From Eublepharis macularius (lineage: Eukaryota > Chordata > Lepidosauria > Squamata > Eublepharidae), in assembly GCF_028583425.1 (NCBI RefSeq), contig NC_072798.1:8496501-8560500 (forward strand): 64,000 nt of DNA, written 5' to 3'. The first letter of the stretch is position 1. The number at the start of each line of letters is the position of its first letter. Position numbers and translations under genes: made by a program. The notes under the pieces are model-generated. The model was not told the origin of the DNA. It made no database searches and was given only the letters and a program-made list of their open reading frames with translations. Positions 33,222 through 43,839 of this stretch are shown here, piece by piece.

Positions 33222-33872
33222 CCCCGTGGCGCAGAGTGGTAAGCGGCAGTATTGCAGCCCAAGCTCTGCTCACGACCTGAGTGTCAGGTTCAGAACGCTT
33301 TCCTTGATGTTATAACCAAAGAGACTCCATTTTAATTCTTTTAGTATTCTGAGTGTTTTATTCACAGGTGCCAAGACGTTCCCTAGCAGCTATCTCACAG
33401 AAGAGGAATGTTTTGACTACAGCTTTGCCAGCCTTGGGAAACTTTCGCTTTCTCAGCTTCAAGCGGATTGTTTTGAGAACTATGGGGGGAGGTTGGGCCT
33501 GCTGGGGTTTGATACTCTGTACCTTGTTCTATGCCTATCATTCGTAACAATACACGTGTACCAGCCCGGATATTGCATCTGGGCCAGTGGACTATAATGG
33601 TTGCCTTTTTCAGTAAATCTTTTGAAAACAACGGACTCTTATCTGATTGCAGAAGGTAGTCTGGATACAACTGTTATTTAGCCACAGATCTGACACTGAG
33701 TTCGATCCTGGCGGAAGCCGGGTTCAGGTAGCCGGCTCAAGGTTGACTCAGCTTTCCATCCTTCCGAGGTTGGTCAAATGAGTTCCCAGTTTCCTGGGGG
33801 TAAAGTGTAGATGACTGGGGAAGGCAATGGCAAACCACCCAAAAACAAAAAAGTCTGCCAAGAAAACATGAT
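33222..33872 (+). mobile_element. tRNA-derived SINE (AGCCCCGTGGCGCAG head) split by an LTR
   Basis: Head 33222-33281 with 'agccccgtggcgcagagtg', then continuation from 33696 with 'gttcgatcctggcggaagc' to 'ggaaggcaatggcaaacca'. Between the parts lies the LTR at 33282-33695. Other copies: 34265-34565 (minus, two pieces), 40176-40245 (minus), 53245-53560 (plus) and 58215-58510 (minus). Confidence 0.75.
33282..33695. mobile_element. Solo LTR inside a SINE
   Basis: 414 bp, begins TGTCAGG and ends CTGACA, with a perfect 5 bp target duplication CTGAG (33277-33281, 33696-33700). The host SINE resumes exactly after it. No internal region is present, so it is a recombined fossil. The family is not certain (LTR retrotransposon or endogenous retrovirus). 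It is younger than the SINE it split. Confidence 0.75.
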
Positions 33873-33962
33873 GTTTGGAGGTCTCCCATTCAGTTACTAA
33901 CCAAGGCTAACCCTGCTTAGCTTCTGAGATCTGACAAGATCAGACTCACTTGGGCTACCCTG
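33873..33962 (-). mobile_element. 5S-derived SINE fragment
   Basis: Minus-strand 5S part: 'aaccctgcttagcttctga' and 'aggtctcccattcagttac'. It lacks the tail. Confidence 0.65.
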
Positions 33963-34185
33963 TAAACTGGGAAGAGCAAAGGAAAAGAAAAAGGTTTCCA
34001 GGTGTGTTCAGTTTGATGTTAAAGCAAAACGCAAACGCAGTCTTTCTGGATGAACCTATTTTGGCACAACACAACCCTGACTGGGTCCTTAAGAAGAATT
34101 CAGGCTCAGTTAGTTGTAGACAGAATGCGAATGGTCCCAGTGGCCTGGGGGAAAAGTGAGACCAGAAACAGTTTGAAGGAAACTG

Positions 34186-34627
34186 GTTGCCAACTTCCAG
34201 GAGGGGCCTGGAGACAACCCCCCCCCCCGAATTACGGCTGAGCTCCAGACTGAAAGATCAGTCCCCCTGCAGAAAATCCCCTGGGTACTCGTTTTACCGA
34301 CCTCGGAAGAATGGAAGGCTGAGTCAACCTTGAGCTGGCTTCTGCTAGGATCGAACTCAGGTCTTGAGCAGAGCTTGGGATGCAGGGTGTTTTGTTACAG
34401 GGTGGTTTGCCATTGCCTTCCCCAGTCATCAACACTTTATACCCCCAGGAAACTGGGTACTCATTTTACCGACCGCGGAAGGACGGAAGGTTGAGTCAAC
34501 CTTGAGCAGGCTACCTGAACCCGGCTTCTGCCAGGATCGAACTCAGGTCGTAAACAGAGCTTGGACAGCCTGGAGATCAATTGAAATTCAGGGAGCTCTC
34601 CAGCCCCCACCTGGAGGATGGCAACCC
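34186..34627. mobile_element. GGTTGCCA MITE split by two SINE pieces
   Basis: The left end 'gttgccaacttccagg' (34186-34260) and the right end 'cacctggaggatggcaacc' (34570-34627) belong to one MITE of the 5312-5512 type. Between them are two minus-strand pieces of the AGCCCCG-type SINE (34265-34370 and 34371-34565), each with 'accgacc(t/g)cggaag'. This is three-deep nesting. Confidence 0.6.
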
Positions 34628-34905
34628 CAGCCTGCTGAATGCCTGCCTTCAGCCCGCTCTATCGTCTCTGCCTGGGACCATCTGTGCAGGCTTGGGCTAG
34701 GCGTCGTGCGCCCCTCCCCATGGCTTTTTCCTCATCTCTCCCCACCCACTTTGGGCACAGTTCTTGGCGGAAGTGCCTCTGAGATGCTTCAGCTCAGCTT
34801 CCTGAAGGAGCACAGAAAAGCCGGCTGGTCAAGCCTCGGAGTTTGCGCAGGGTGAGCGCCCTGGAGGAGGAGGAGGGAGGAGGAGGAGCTGCTGCGGGAG
34901 CGGGG

Positions 34906-35083
34906 TCAACTCCAGCATGGGAAATTCCGGGGTGCTTTAGGGAGGGGGGATTTGGGGAAGGTTTTACCTAGAATCTATGGTATACCATAGAGTTTGCCCT
35001 CTGAAGCCGATGTTTTCTCTAGGGGAAATCAGCTGTGATTCCAGGGGAACACCAGGCTCCATCTGGAGATTGGCAACCCTATA
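34906..35083. mobile_element. GGTTGCCA-type MITE
   Basis: From 'gggaaattccggggtgctt' to 'gagattggcaaccct', the same order as 5312-5512. Confidence 0.55.
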
Positions 35084-35189
35084 TTGGAAGGGAGGGGGAA
35101 AGGGTTGGTTTTCTCCCCTTAATGAGTGCTTGGACAACCTGGGCTTCACACCCTATTTACATAGGAGAGAATAAAAGAGTTTATTTATT

Positions 35190-35370
35190 TATTAAGGATT
35201 TTATTTATGTATTAAGTTATTCCCTCCTCCAAGGAGCACATTCGCCCCTCCTCCATTTTATTCTCACAACAGTGCTGTGAGGTAGGTCAGGGTGAGAGTG
35301 GCTGTCCCTCCCAAGGGTGATTTGAACTGGGGTCGCCCAGATCCTAATTCGAAACCTTAGCCTCCATCCA
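35190..35370 (-). mobile_element. SINE relic
   Basis: Minus-strand SINE with tail 'attaagttattccctcctc' first and 'gtgatttgaactggggtcg' (B-box complement) later. Confidence 0.5.
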
Positions 35371-35387
35371 TGGGTGTGATGTAGGGT

Positions 35388-35550
35388 TGCCAGTTCTGGA
35401 TGAAGAAATTCCTGGAGCTTTGAGGACAGAACCTGGGGACCGGGGAAAGAGTGCAGCAGAGATGTCATTTCCCCCAGAGAAACTGATCTCTGTAGCCTGG
35501 GGATGAGTTCTAATTCACAGAGAACCCCACTTCGAGCTTGACAACTGTAA
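35388..35550. mobile_element. GGTTGCCA-type MITE
   Basis: Begins AGGGTTGCCAGTTCTGG; 'gaaattcctggagctttga' matches the family. The right end is worn. Confidence 0.5.
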
Positions 35551-35727
35551 CTTGATGTGTAAATTGCCAATACTGTATATGTGTGTGTAGGGGGGGGTGA
35601 GCGGGGGGGGGGGGTTTCTAAATCACAAGGATCAGTATTAATTGATCCAGGCTTTTTGTACATGGCAAACCACAAATTGCTGAATTTGTGTTCCGCTTGT
35701 TACGTGAATTAACAGTGGCTATTTAGG

Positions 35728-36575
35728 GTGGTGGTGGAGAGTGCCCTCAAGTCACAGTTGACTAATGGTGAACCTGGAGCGGTTTTTATGGCAAGAGACT
35801 AACAGAGGTAGTTTGCCACCACCTGCCTCTGCAACCCTGGTCTTCATAGGAGTTGTCATGGCCCAGTCTGGGCTCAGTGAGAGCGAGGACTCCTCAGGAG
35901 AAGAAGAGCTCCGTGTAGCCAGCCCTGACTCAGCAGAGGCCGATCAGAGTTCACAGCCAGCAGCTGAGACAGAACCACCTGTAATCCCCAGTCCTAACAA
36001 CACAGGGGAAGCCCAGCCAGAGACTTCCAACACCACAGGGGAAGCCCAGCCAGGGGCTTCCACTCTTCCAGGTTCACCCACGACCAGAGAGCGCCGCAGA
36101 CAAAGGCGGAGGCTGAAGCTACAGGAAAGACGGCACAGTGCTCACCTTCTGAGTAACATCAGGATGAAGCCCCAGCAGCTGGCTACAAACCACTCCTGGC
36201 TATAAAAGCCAGCCTGGAGGAAGCACCAGGTACGGAAGCAAGGTGTTACACTGCCTGCAACTGCTCTGTGTAGCTTGCTCATGCCTGCCTCGAGACCTGA
36301 GGCTGTCGGTAGCTGACCTCGGACGGAACCTGACCTAGCCTTTTGGATCCTGGACTCACCTCTGACGGTTGCCTCGTGCTCGGATTACGGATTGGACTTG
36401 GCTTTGGAATATCGGACTCCCCCTTGGCGTTTGTGCGAGTGCTCTGCCTGTGGACTACCAGCTTGGGCGAGCCCAGCCCGTGACAGGAGGTCTCCCACCC
36501 AATTACTAACCAAGGCCAACCAAGGGTTAGCTTCTAAGATCTGATGAGATCAGGCTCACCTGTGCTATCCAGGTC
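35728..36575 (-). mobile_element. 5S-derived SINE split by an LTR
   Basis: Tail part 35728-35853 ('gtggtggagagtgccctca' onwards), then the 5S part 36486-36575 ('aggtctcccacccaattac', 'gatctgatgagatcaggct'). The two halves are one minus-strand element interrupted by the LTR at 35854-36485. Confidence 0.75.
35854..36485 (+). mobile_element. Solo LTR inside a 5S SINE, Gypsy-like
   Basis: 632 bp from TGTCATGG to CGTGACA, flanked by GGAGT and GGAGG (4 of 5 identical). It has a TATA-like CTATAAAAGCC near 36200 and a downstream part rich in 'ctgacctcgga' type words, as in Gypsy-type LTRs. Part of the LTR is openly readable upstream of the TATA-like site. No internal region remains. Fossil, younger than its host SINE. 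Confidence 0.7.
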
Positions 36576-36964
36576 AAGGCAGCTATTTGGGGTCTTTGTA
36601 TAAAACTCCATGTAAAAAACCATTAAAATCCTTTCTTCAAATCTGTGTTTTCCCATAATGCTGGCAAAGTGCTGGATCCATGATTTCTTTGACGCAGTAA
36701 GTAAGTGAACATGGATGTGATGTATGCTTTGATGTTGAGTATCAGGGGAAGCTGTGTAAAAAACCACACAGAGGACCTGGTTGCAACCTACGGGGTGAGG
36801 GGAGGGCGGCATGGTTGCTGCCATCTTACTCGGGGCCCAACGGTTCTAGAAGCCTCTTGCTGGGCAGCGCATGCGGTCCGATTCAAACTCTGACCAGCCA
36901 CTCATGGCCTGCCAGCTGGCTTTGCAAGCAGAGGAGGCTGGCGACAGACCTGAGAGGCACAGTT
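36576..36964. other. No recognised gene or repeat
   Basis: I see no exon with splice signals and no known repeat here. Confidence 0.35.
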
Positions 36965-37280
36965 TAATTTAATTTAATTGATATTTACCCGCCCTCCCCG
37001 CAAGCGGGCTCAGGGCCGGTTACAACACTGTAATAACAATAAAACAATTTAAAATTCAATACATAGAAGTAAAAACAGTCAGAATATCAAGTTAAAACCA
37101 GGATACCCAAGATAGCTCTCAACGTTTACCATACACCCCATCGCTCAAGTTGTTATAGGGTAGGGCAAGCAGAAGATAGATGATGTCAAGAACAGGTGTA
37201 CCACAGATCACAGCAGGGGGAGGTGGTCGGACAGTTCGCCCAGGCCTCAGTCACGCTCACAACCATAGGCCTGCTACACT
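36965..37280 (-). mobile_element. LINE-derived 3' region, related type
   Basis: A/T-rich start, then 'atatttacccgccctcccc' and 'gcgggctcagggccggtta', a LINE 3'-tail read backwards. The subfamily differs from 4525-4850. Confidence 0.45.
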
Positions 37281-37293
37281 TAACCCTGCTGTG

Positions 37294-37500
37294 CCCTGGA
37301 TAGCCCAGGTAAGCCTGATCTCATCAGATCTCAGAAGCTAACCCTTGGTTGGCCTTGGTTAGTAATTGGATGAGAGACCTCCTATGAAGACCAGGGTTGT
37401 AGAGGCAGGCAATGGCAAACCACCTCTGAGTCTCTTGCCATGAAAACTCCATCAGGGATCGCCGTAAGTCAACTCTGACTTGAGGGCACTCTCCACTCCA
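37294..37500 (+). mobile_element. 5S-derived SINE
   Basis: 'gatctcatcagatctcaga' and 'ggatgagagacctcc' 5S blocks, then 'aggcaggcaatggcaaacc' and a tail ending 'gagggcactctcca'. Confidence 0.75.
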
Positions 37501-37518
37501 CCATGCTCAGCAACACAG

Positions 37519-37712
37519 AGCCAAGCTACAAGTGATGCCTGACACAGGTTGGACACTTGTCAGCTTCCCTCAAGTTTTGATGGGAAATGTAGGCATCCTG
37601 GTCTTGCAGCTACAATGGAGAGCCAAGCTGTAAAACCAGGATGCCTACATTTCCCATCAAAACTTGAGGGACAAGTGTCCAACCTGTATAAGGCGTCACT
37701 TGTAGCTTGGCT
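37519..37712. mobile_element. Fold-back MITE, AGCCAAGCT ends
   Basis: Both ends carry AGCCAAGCTACAAGTGA and its complement, and the arms share 'ggatgcctacatttcccat' in opposite directions. A possible 5 bp target repeat CACAG (37514-37518, 37713-37717) flanks it. A related shorter hairpin lies at 57066-57170. Confidence 0.65.
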
Positions 37713-37717
37713 CACAG

Positions 37718-38797
37718 TTAACCAATAAACTGAAGTTTTACTTAAGCCTGTGTCTGGATTCACAAGTTGCACGTGGGTACACTCTCAGAGAGAACCCAGA
37801 GGCTGAAAAGGCTCAGGGAACAAAAGAAGAGGAACTTTCCTTCTGCCTAAGCTCTGGTGTGGCTATGGTCAGCACCCAGAAATAGAACTGGGGGTGTGTG
37901 TCTTGGTTCATGCAGAGGGTGACACTCGGGACAAGGAGACTAGTAGTAGGTGTCACCCCCCAGTCTGAGCCAAGGCTGCTTGGATCTAAGACAGAATGTG
38001 ACGGGTCCAAAGGCCCCTTTGGAGCCACATGGGTGAGGCAGAAGAGAGCCCCGTGGTAGCAAAATGTGCTTAGCCGGCTTTGGTCTTGAGTCTGCATTCA
38101 CTGATGCATAAATAGACTTGCATGACCTAAATCCCTGGTGTTATCTTTTTAAGCATAGTCCTGCTGAAACTTACAGACAGCAACTCCCGGGTTTCATGTG
38201 GGGAAAACTGAAACGCCAAAGAAACACTTGCCACAACAGGCCCCGGACCCTCCCAAGACTGAACGTACCTTCCTCCTTCTAAAGTACAGGCTTCAGGCAA
38301 AGATTGCATGAGGTCTGAACAAACTCATCTGGAGACCAAAAGATTGGTTTTACAAGAAGAACGAGAGGACAACAGACATTTAACAACATCCAGCCCTAGA
38401 GCGTAATGCCGACTACAGCCTCCAAGCTGGAAAACGTCCAGGCTAGAGCACAGCAGGATTGGATCCTAGTGGCACCTTAGAGGGCAGAGCACAGAATCAG
38501 GAAATCAACAGAAAAGGCACGGTAAGACAGAGCTGTTTCACACGCCACGCTCCCTTTGCCAAAGGCCCATGCTCTCTGGCTTTGCTTGGTCCTTGGCACA
38601 TGTGGGGTGTCAGAATGTGGAAGCCATGGCAGGAGGGAGGGTTCCAAGGTTGCCTGGTAACAGGGTTGCATAAGGTCTTTGAGATTTTTGTATGAGTTTA
38701 ATCTGAATTGAGGCTGTATTTGGGCCTGTAATTGTTTTTAAACTAATTTTTAAATAAATAATAATAATAACAACATTCAACCTTTCCTGTCTCATAG
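37718..38797. other. Upstream region of the PLPP6-like gene
   Basis: No clear repeat except a short Penelope-like word at 38455-38490 ('tagtggcacctta'). Just before the coding exon, CCTTTCCTGTCTCATAG at 38781-38797 looks like a splice acceptor, so a non-coding first exon may lie in this interval. Confidence 0.4.
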
Positions 38798-38809
38798 GAC
38801 AGCACTGCT

Positions 38810-41637
38810 ATGCCTGGTCCAAGGAACAACCTAAAGACTCACTATGAGAAACCGAACACTGGCACCAGGGTAGAGGCAATGATGCGTGAGAGGAACTTGG
38901 TGCTCTCAGAAAGCCAGTCTCATTCCAAGCACTCTGCTCCTGCCACTGCCCCCTTACAGGATTTAACCAAAGAGGACGCTCTGAACCCATCTTTTGTGGC
39001 TACTGTCCTGCGATCCTTGCTGGCTGTTGATCTTTGGGCCTCCAAACAGTTGGGGGTGTACGCTAGAGAGGATTCTGCTTGGGCTAGCGCACGGCTGCTC
39101 ATGAAGGCCATAGAGATCTTGGGAGATGGTTACCCCTGGCTAGCGGGCACATTGTGCGGCCTCTACATAACCGACAGCCCAACTGGGAGAGAGGTGCTGA
39201 TCAACTTGCTCTTCGGTAAGAGCTCCCCGTCTTCTTGATCCCCTGCCCCAGAAGTCCTTTCTGTTAACTGTACTTCTGATTCCCTTGATTTTGTCCCACC
39301 ACTTCATTGTTTTAATACCTTGTTTTTCTATCGTTACGTTGCTTTATTTAATTGAGAATTGCCTCGAGCAGAACTAAGGCAACGGCATAGAAATGTCCTA
39401 AATAAATACTATAGCATTTGGCCCCATTGTTAGAGGATCTGGGAGCATCAGATAAATATTGTCCCCTCCTCTTGTCCCTTCCCTTATGTGCAGTCTATGG
39501 GAAGGATCTCTATTTATAGTGCCTATACTGTTCCCCAATCTGAAGCGGTCCATATCTAATTAGAAAAGTGTTCAAAAGCCAAGTGTCTGTGAGAGCCAGT
39601 TTGGTGTAGTGGTTAAGAGCGCGGGACTCTAATCTGGAGAACTGGGTTTGATTCCCCACTTCTCCACTTGAAGCCGGCTGGGTGACCTTGGGTCAGTCAC
39701 AGCTCTCTCAGAGCTTACTCAGCCCCACCCACCTCACAGGGTGTTTGTTGTTGTGGGGATATTGTAAAACACTCTGAGTGGGCATTAAGTTGTCGGGCGG
39801 TATATAAATTGAATGTTGTTGTTATTAAAAGCTATCAGAACTGCATGGGTTTGCAATAACTAATATTTAAAGTGTTACGTTTTTAAAGGTATTGGAGGTG
39901 TCGGGGATGTGTTTTATTTGCACACAGTTATTTTACACACTGTTAAGATAAATTCAAGTAAAATTTGATCAGTGGGGGAATGGGTAATGAAGAAAGGTGT
40001 AACACGGAGTAGCGGGATCCAGGAGATTCCAGGTTTGAATCCCCATTCTGCCATGAAAGCTCACTGGGTGATCCTGGCCAGTCACACTGCCCAACCTACC
40101 TCACATGGTTGTTGTGAGGATAAAATGGAGGAGAGGAGAATGCTGTGAGCTGCTTAAGGTCCCATTGGAGAGTAGGGTAAAGGTAAAGGTAGTCCCCTGT
40201 GCAAGCACCGAGTCGTTACTGACCCATGGGGGGACATCGTATCACTGGAGAGTAAATGAAGTAAATATAAATAATGCAAACTAGGAGAGAAAATGAAAAA
40301 CTTTCTTATTCTGAAGCTGCAGTATCTCCCTGTAATAATTCATAGTGCAATTCTATACTGGAATAACTGAGTTTTAGCCTTGCAACAGTGAACTAGAACC
40401 TTGGTTTAATCTTTGACTACACATAACCACTGAAATTCTGAAGTACTGAAATTCTGTTAGGGGTTGAAGAACGAGCGCTATTGAACAAATTTGGGTTCCT
40501 AATACTGTGAAAGCAACTATAAATCTTTAACAGTATGTCAGTATACTGCTTTTAAAAAATACAAAGTTTTCAGTTACGACAAAAGCAAGCATAAAAACTG
40601 AATAATCCCATCTGTAAATTTTCACCATTATTCAAATAAGCCGATAGTCTAGTGTATTAAATTAAAGCATTGTTAGGGAGATCATACAAAACACAATGCT
40701 AAGTATATAGCCATAATATAAAACAAGAACTCTCCATTTTCAAGGCCTTGATAGTTGTGATTAAGTAGTGACTGTATCTACTTCAAAGGAATCCCTCCCT
40801 GAAGTAGGTCTAGCAATATCAGGGACTTTTGTTAATATATAACAAGAATGGTGACCATTCTTCAAAGAATTTTTGAAACTAGAAATCTTAAGCAGAGTTA
40901 CTCCAGTCTAAGCCTATTGAAATTAATGGGCTTAGACTGGCATAACCTTGTTTAGGATTTCACTTTCTTAGGATTTCACTGTGGAAGTACCCTTTCGAGC
41001 ATCATGTATCATGTGCTTTCAGTGGCAAGAACTCCCTTGCGTCCAACAAGTATGTGCTATCTTTTGGTTCAGACTACGGAAAGTTTGCTCCATTGCAATC
41101 CTAAACAGAATTACTCCATTTATTCTGGGCTTAGAAGGGTGCGACTTATTTTTGGCCTTCACTTCTAGACTCCTGAGGCTAGTTGCTTATGATCTTGCTC
41201 TTTTAACAGCATTTGAAATCCTTTTATCTGTTTGTCTCCCAGCTCTGGTACTCGATCTGATTTTGGTGGGAGTGCTGAAAGGGCTGGTGAAAAGAAGGCG
41301 CCCAACCTACAATGAGACGGATATGTTCATCACCATCTCCGTAGACAAATATTCCTTCCCGTCAGGCCACTCTACCAGAGCAGCCATGGTCAGCAGATTC
41401 GTTCTTGAAAATCTTACACTGGCTGTCCCTCTGCAAGTCCTGGTGGTACTTTGGGCCCTTGTTGTGGGGATTTCCCGCGTCATGCTGGGCAGACACAATG
41501 TGACTGATGTGCTCTTCGGACTGGTCATGGGCTACATGCAGTACAGCGTGGTGGAGTACTTCTGGTTGTCCCCTGCCACGGTTCCTGCTCTCTTTACAGC
41601 ACGGAGCGAGTCCAAATGCTTAGCACACAACTTATAA
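38810..41637 (+). CDS. PLPP6/PLPP7-group phosphatase, two coding exons
   Basis: Coding exons 38810-39215 and 41243-41637 (phase 1 join) give 266 residues. From [19 protein letters not shown] to the end it follows human PLPP6 (295 residues, a diphosphate/phospholipid phosphatase of ER and nuclear membrane acting on presqualene and isoprenoid diphosphates). All PAP2 motifs are present: C1 [10 protein letters not shown]2 PSGH, C3 [12 protein letters not shown], so the catalytic histidines and arginines are intact. PLPP7 by contrast has a worn C1. Several hydrophobic segments fit a multi-pass membrane enzyme. The first 45 residues match nothing I know. As I recall, human PLPP6 is a single-exon gene, so the 2.0 kb intron with donor G/GTAAGA and acceptor TCTCCCAG/CT argues for a separate paralogue. 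The intron holds SINEs at 39593-39832 and 39998-40245 and MITEs at 40885-40980 and 41090-41145. Confidence 0.85.
39593..39832 (+). mobile_element. Sauria-type SINE
   Basis: Near-consensus copy inside the phosphatase intron: 'gagccagtttggtgtagtg' head, 'gggtttgattccccacttc', 'gggtgaccttgggtcagtc', tail 'gtatataaattgaatg' with TTG repeats. Confidence 0.85.
39998..40245. mobile_element. Two SINE fragments in opposite orientation
   Basis: A plus-strand tRNA-type SINE (39998-40175, 'aggtttgaatccccattct') runs directly into a minus-strand fragment of the AGCCCCG-type SINE (40176-40245, 'caagcaccgagtcgttact'). Confidence 0.6.
40885..40980. mobile_element. Short palindromic MITE
   Basis: 'aagcagagttactccagtc' and its inverted mate 'gggcttagactggcataac' around a short centre. 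The same unit is at 41090-41145, 42262-42446, 47205-47275 and 62955-63003. Confidence 0.65.
41090..41145. mobile_element. Half of the short palindromic MITE
   Basis: 'tgcaatcctaaacagaatt' followed by 'gggcttagaagggtgcgac'. It lies just before phosphatase exon 2 and makes the open frame there look longer than the real exon. Confidence 0.55.
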
Positions 41638-41960
41638 AACTTCATCAAGCTTTACCGGGCAAGCAAGACTTACGGACGGAACCAGCACAATTCATTCCGA
41701 GTGGCGCTATGACCCAGAAGAGTAAGTGGGTGTTACCTTGTTCACTGAATGGACACAAACTTGCCCGTGCAACTGTACAAACCATCCAGTTGTAAAACTG
41801 GACACTGGAATTTTAAAACATTTCTGAAGCTCATTATCCTCTTGTACTCTGAATATTTTTTTCCTAGTGAACTTATGCTTAGCAGCACTCTGTGTGAACT
41901 GCCAATCAAACAGTGTGCCTGTAGCACAAACACTACCTTGGTAGAGTCTCAACAGATGGG

Positions 41961-42222
41961 ATAATAATAATAACAACAACAACATTAGATTTATATACCG
42001 CCCTTCAGGATGACTTAACACCCACTCAGAGTGGTTTACAAAGTATGCCATTATTATCCCCACAATAACAAACACCCTGTGAGGTGGGTGGGGCTGAGAG
42101 AGCTCTGAGAGAGCTGTGACTAGCCCAAGGTCACCCAGCTGGCTTCGAGCGGAGGAGTGGGGAATCAAACCGGTTCTCCAGATGACAGTCCCACGCTCTT
42201 AACCACTACACCAAACTGGCTG
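41961..42222 (-). mobile_element. Sauria-type SINE
   Basis: Minus-strand copy 320 bp after the phosphatase stop codon, with tail 'tatataccgcccttcagga' first and head 'ttaaccactacaccaaact' last. Confidence 0.85.
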
Positions 42223-42261
42223 GATAGATGGAACCTTTATGAAACAATTGTGTAGCAGATA

Positions 42262-42446
42262 TTTAGTGCAATCCTCAAAGTCGCACCCTTCTAAGCCTGT
42301 TGACTTCAGTGGACTTAGAAGTTTATATCTCTGCTTACAGTGAAATCCTAAGCAGAGTTAGGTTTAGACTGCAGTAACTCTGCTTAGTCCATCGAAGACA
42401 ACAGGCTTAGAAAGGTGTAACTGTGCTTAGGACTGCGTTGATCGTA
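42262..42446. mobile_element. Short palindromic MITE, two copies
   Basis: Two units side by side, each with 'aatcct(c/a)a' and 'aggcttagaaaggtgtaac' type blocks. Confidence 0.55.
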
Positions 42447-42657
42447 TGTGCAAGGCCTGCTCTCATCCCGACCAGTGCTGGCAGTAGCTTGGTTTTTAAA
42501 CTGAAACGATGCCATCACTCATGGTTTTCTCACCTAATGCCAGGATCACATTTTCAAGGTGTCTTTGCCAGACACTCTTCTGTGAATTTTAAAAATTTGA
42601 TTTTCAGATAGGTTTTCCTAGACCTTGCTCTTGCCAGCCTTCTGTAATGAATTTGCT

Positions 42658-42973
42658 CAGGGCTTTTTTTCTGGGAAAAGAAGTGGTGGAACTCAGGACC
42701 GCACAATGACGTCACTTTGGGTCAGCTGGAACAAGGGGGGAGTTTTTAAAAGTTTAAATTGCCCTCGGCGAAAATGGTCACAAGGCCAGTGGCCCCGCCC
42801 CCTGATCTCCAGACAGAGGGGAGTTTGGATTGCCCTCTGTGCTGCACGTCATGGAGGGCAATCTAAACTCCCCTCTGTCTGGAGATCAGGGGGCGGGGCC
42901 ACCAGCCCTGTGACCATTTTCAAGAGGTGCCGGAACTCCGTTCCACCGCATTCCTGCTGAAAAAAAAGCCCTG
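42658..42973. mobile_element. hAT MITE, longest fold-back copy
   Basis: From CAGGGCTTTTTTTCTGGG to AAAAAAAGCCCTG. The central inverted blocks ('ccccgccccctgatctcc' and complement) are complete. It has an extra 'gacgtcactttgggtcagc' segment that the 11791 copy lacks but the 50607 copy shares. Confidence 0.8.
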
Positions 42974-43149
42974 GTTCTGCTCATACAACTCCCTTCTAAT
43001 GCATCTTTGTTAAAGTATCTGAGCAGTTTGTGGTGTGGGCAAAGCAGGTAGCCTGGCTATAGACTAATAGACCCCCACCATTTTCTGCAAGCTAGCGGGG
43101 TTCACTGTTACAGGAAGAAGCTGCCTGTTTTTATCGGCTGAAGGCAAAG

Positions 43150-43500
43150 CCAGTCCATTTATTTATTTGTTTGTTTATGTCATTAATAGTCCGCCTTTCT
43201 CACTGAAACTCAAGGTGGATTACAGAGTGTCAGATTAGTACAGTCGATATCAAGGACATTTCAATAAACAATGCCATAGGGTAAATAAATGCAAGTTTCC
43301 CAAGATATAACATTAGCAGAAATCCAATACACAGTTGATGAAATGCTGGAACAGAGCATAAGCAATTCCAGGACTGACAATAGACAACGTAGAACTACCC
43401 AGTAAAATCATACTTGAAGCAAGCGGCATGATATAAACATAGTCTATTTCACCCAGAAAACAAGTGGTATAAAACTGCTGCAAATGTCCACACAACTAAC
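43150..43500 (-). mobile_element. LINE-derived 3' region repeat
   Basis: 'aatagtccgcctttctcac', 'aaggtggattacagagtgt' and the shared interior. Sense strand is minus. Confidence 0.5.
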
Positions 43501-43839
43501 AGAAAGCCAAGCCGGATATTCTATATGTATCTGGAAGGTGGATGCTGTGTAAAAGAAGAGATATTGTTTGCATTGTTACGTAGAAAGTTTCTGAATATCT
43601 AGAAAATACTAGAAATGTTGCAAAAGCCTAAATACGCAGTGCTGACTTAAGGACAGTAATTTTTTTTATTTTAAAAACATGAAATGCATTATGTATAATA
43701 GCATTCATGCACATGTTATAGGGGTGTGAGTCTATGTGCGTATAACATACAGTACTATTGTGTCAATTTTATATACACATACACACATCATGCACACTTT
43801 TGTGAAACAACAGTTACATGTTTTTCAAATAGAAAAGAG

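Noticed and set aside
40981-41242. Upstream part of the open frame containing phosphatase exon 2
   Set aside because: It is intron with a MITE half; homology to PLPP6 begins exactly at the acceptor at 41243.
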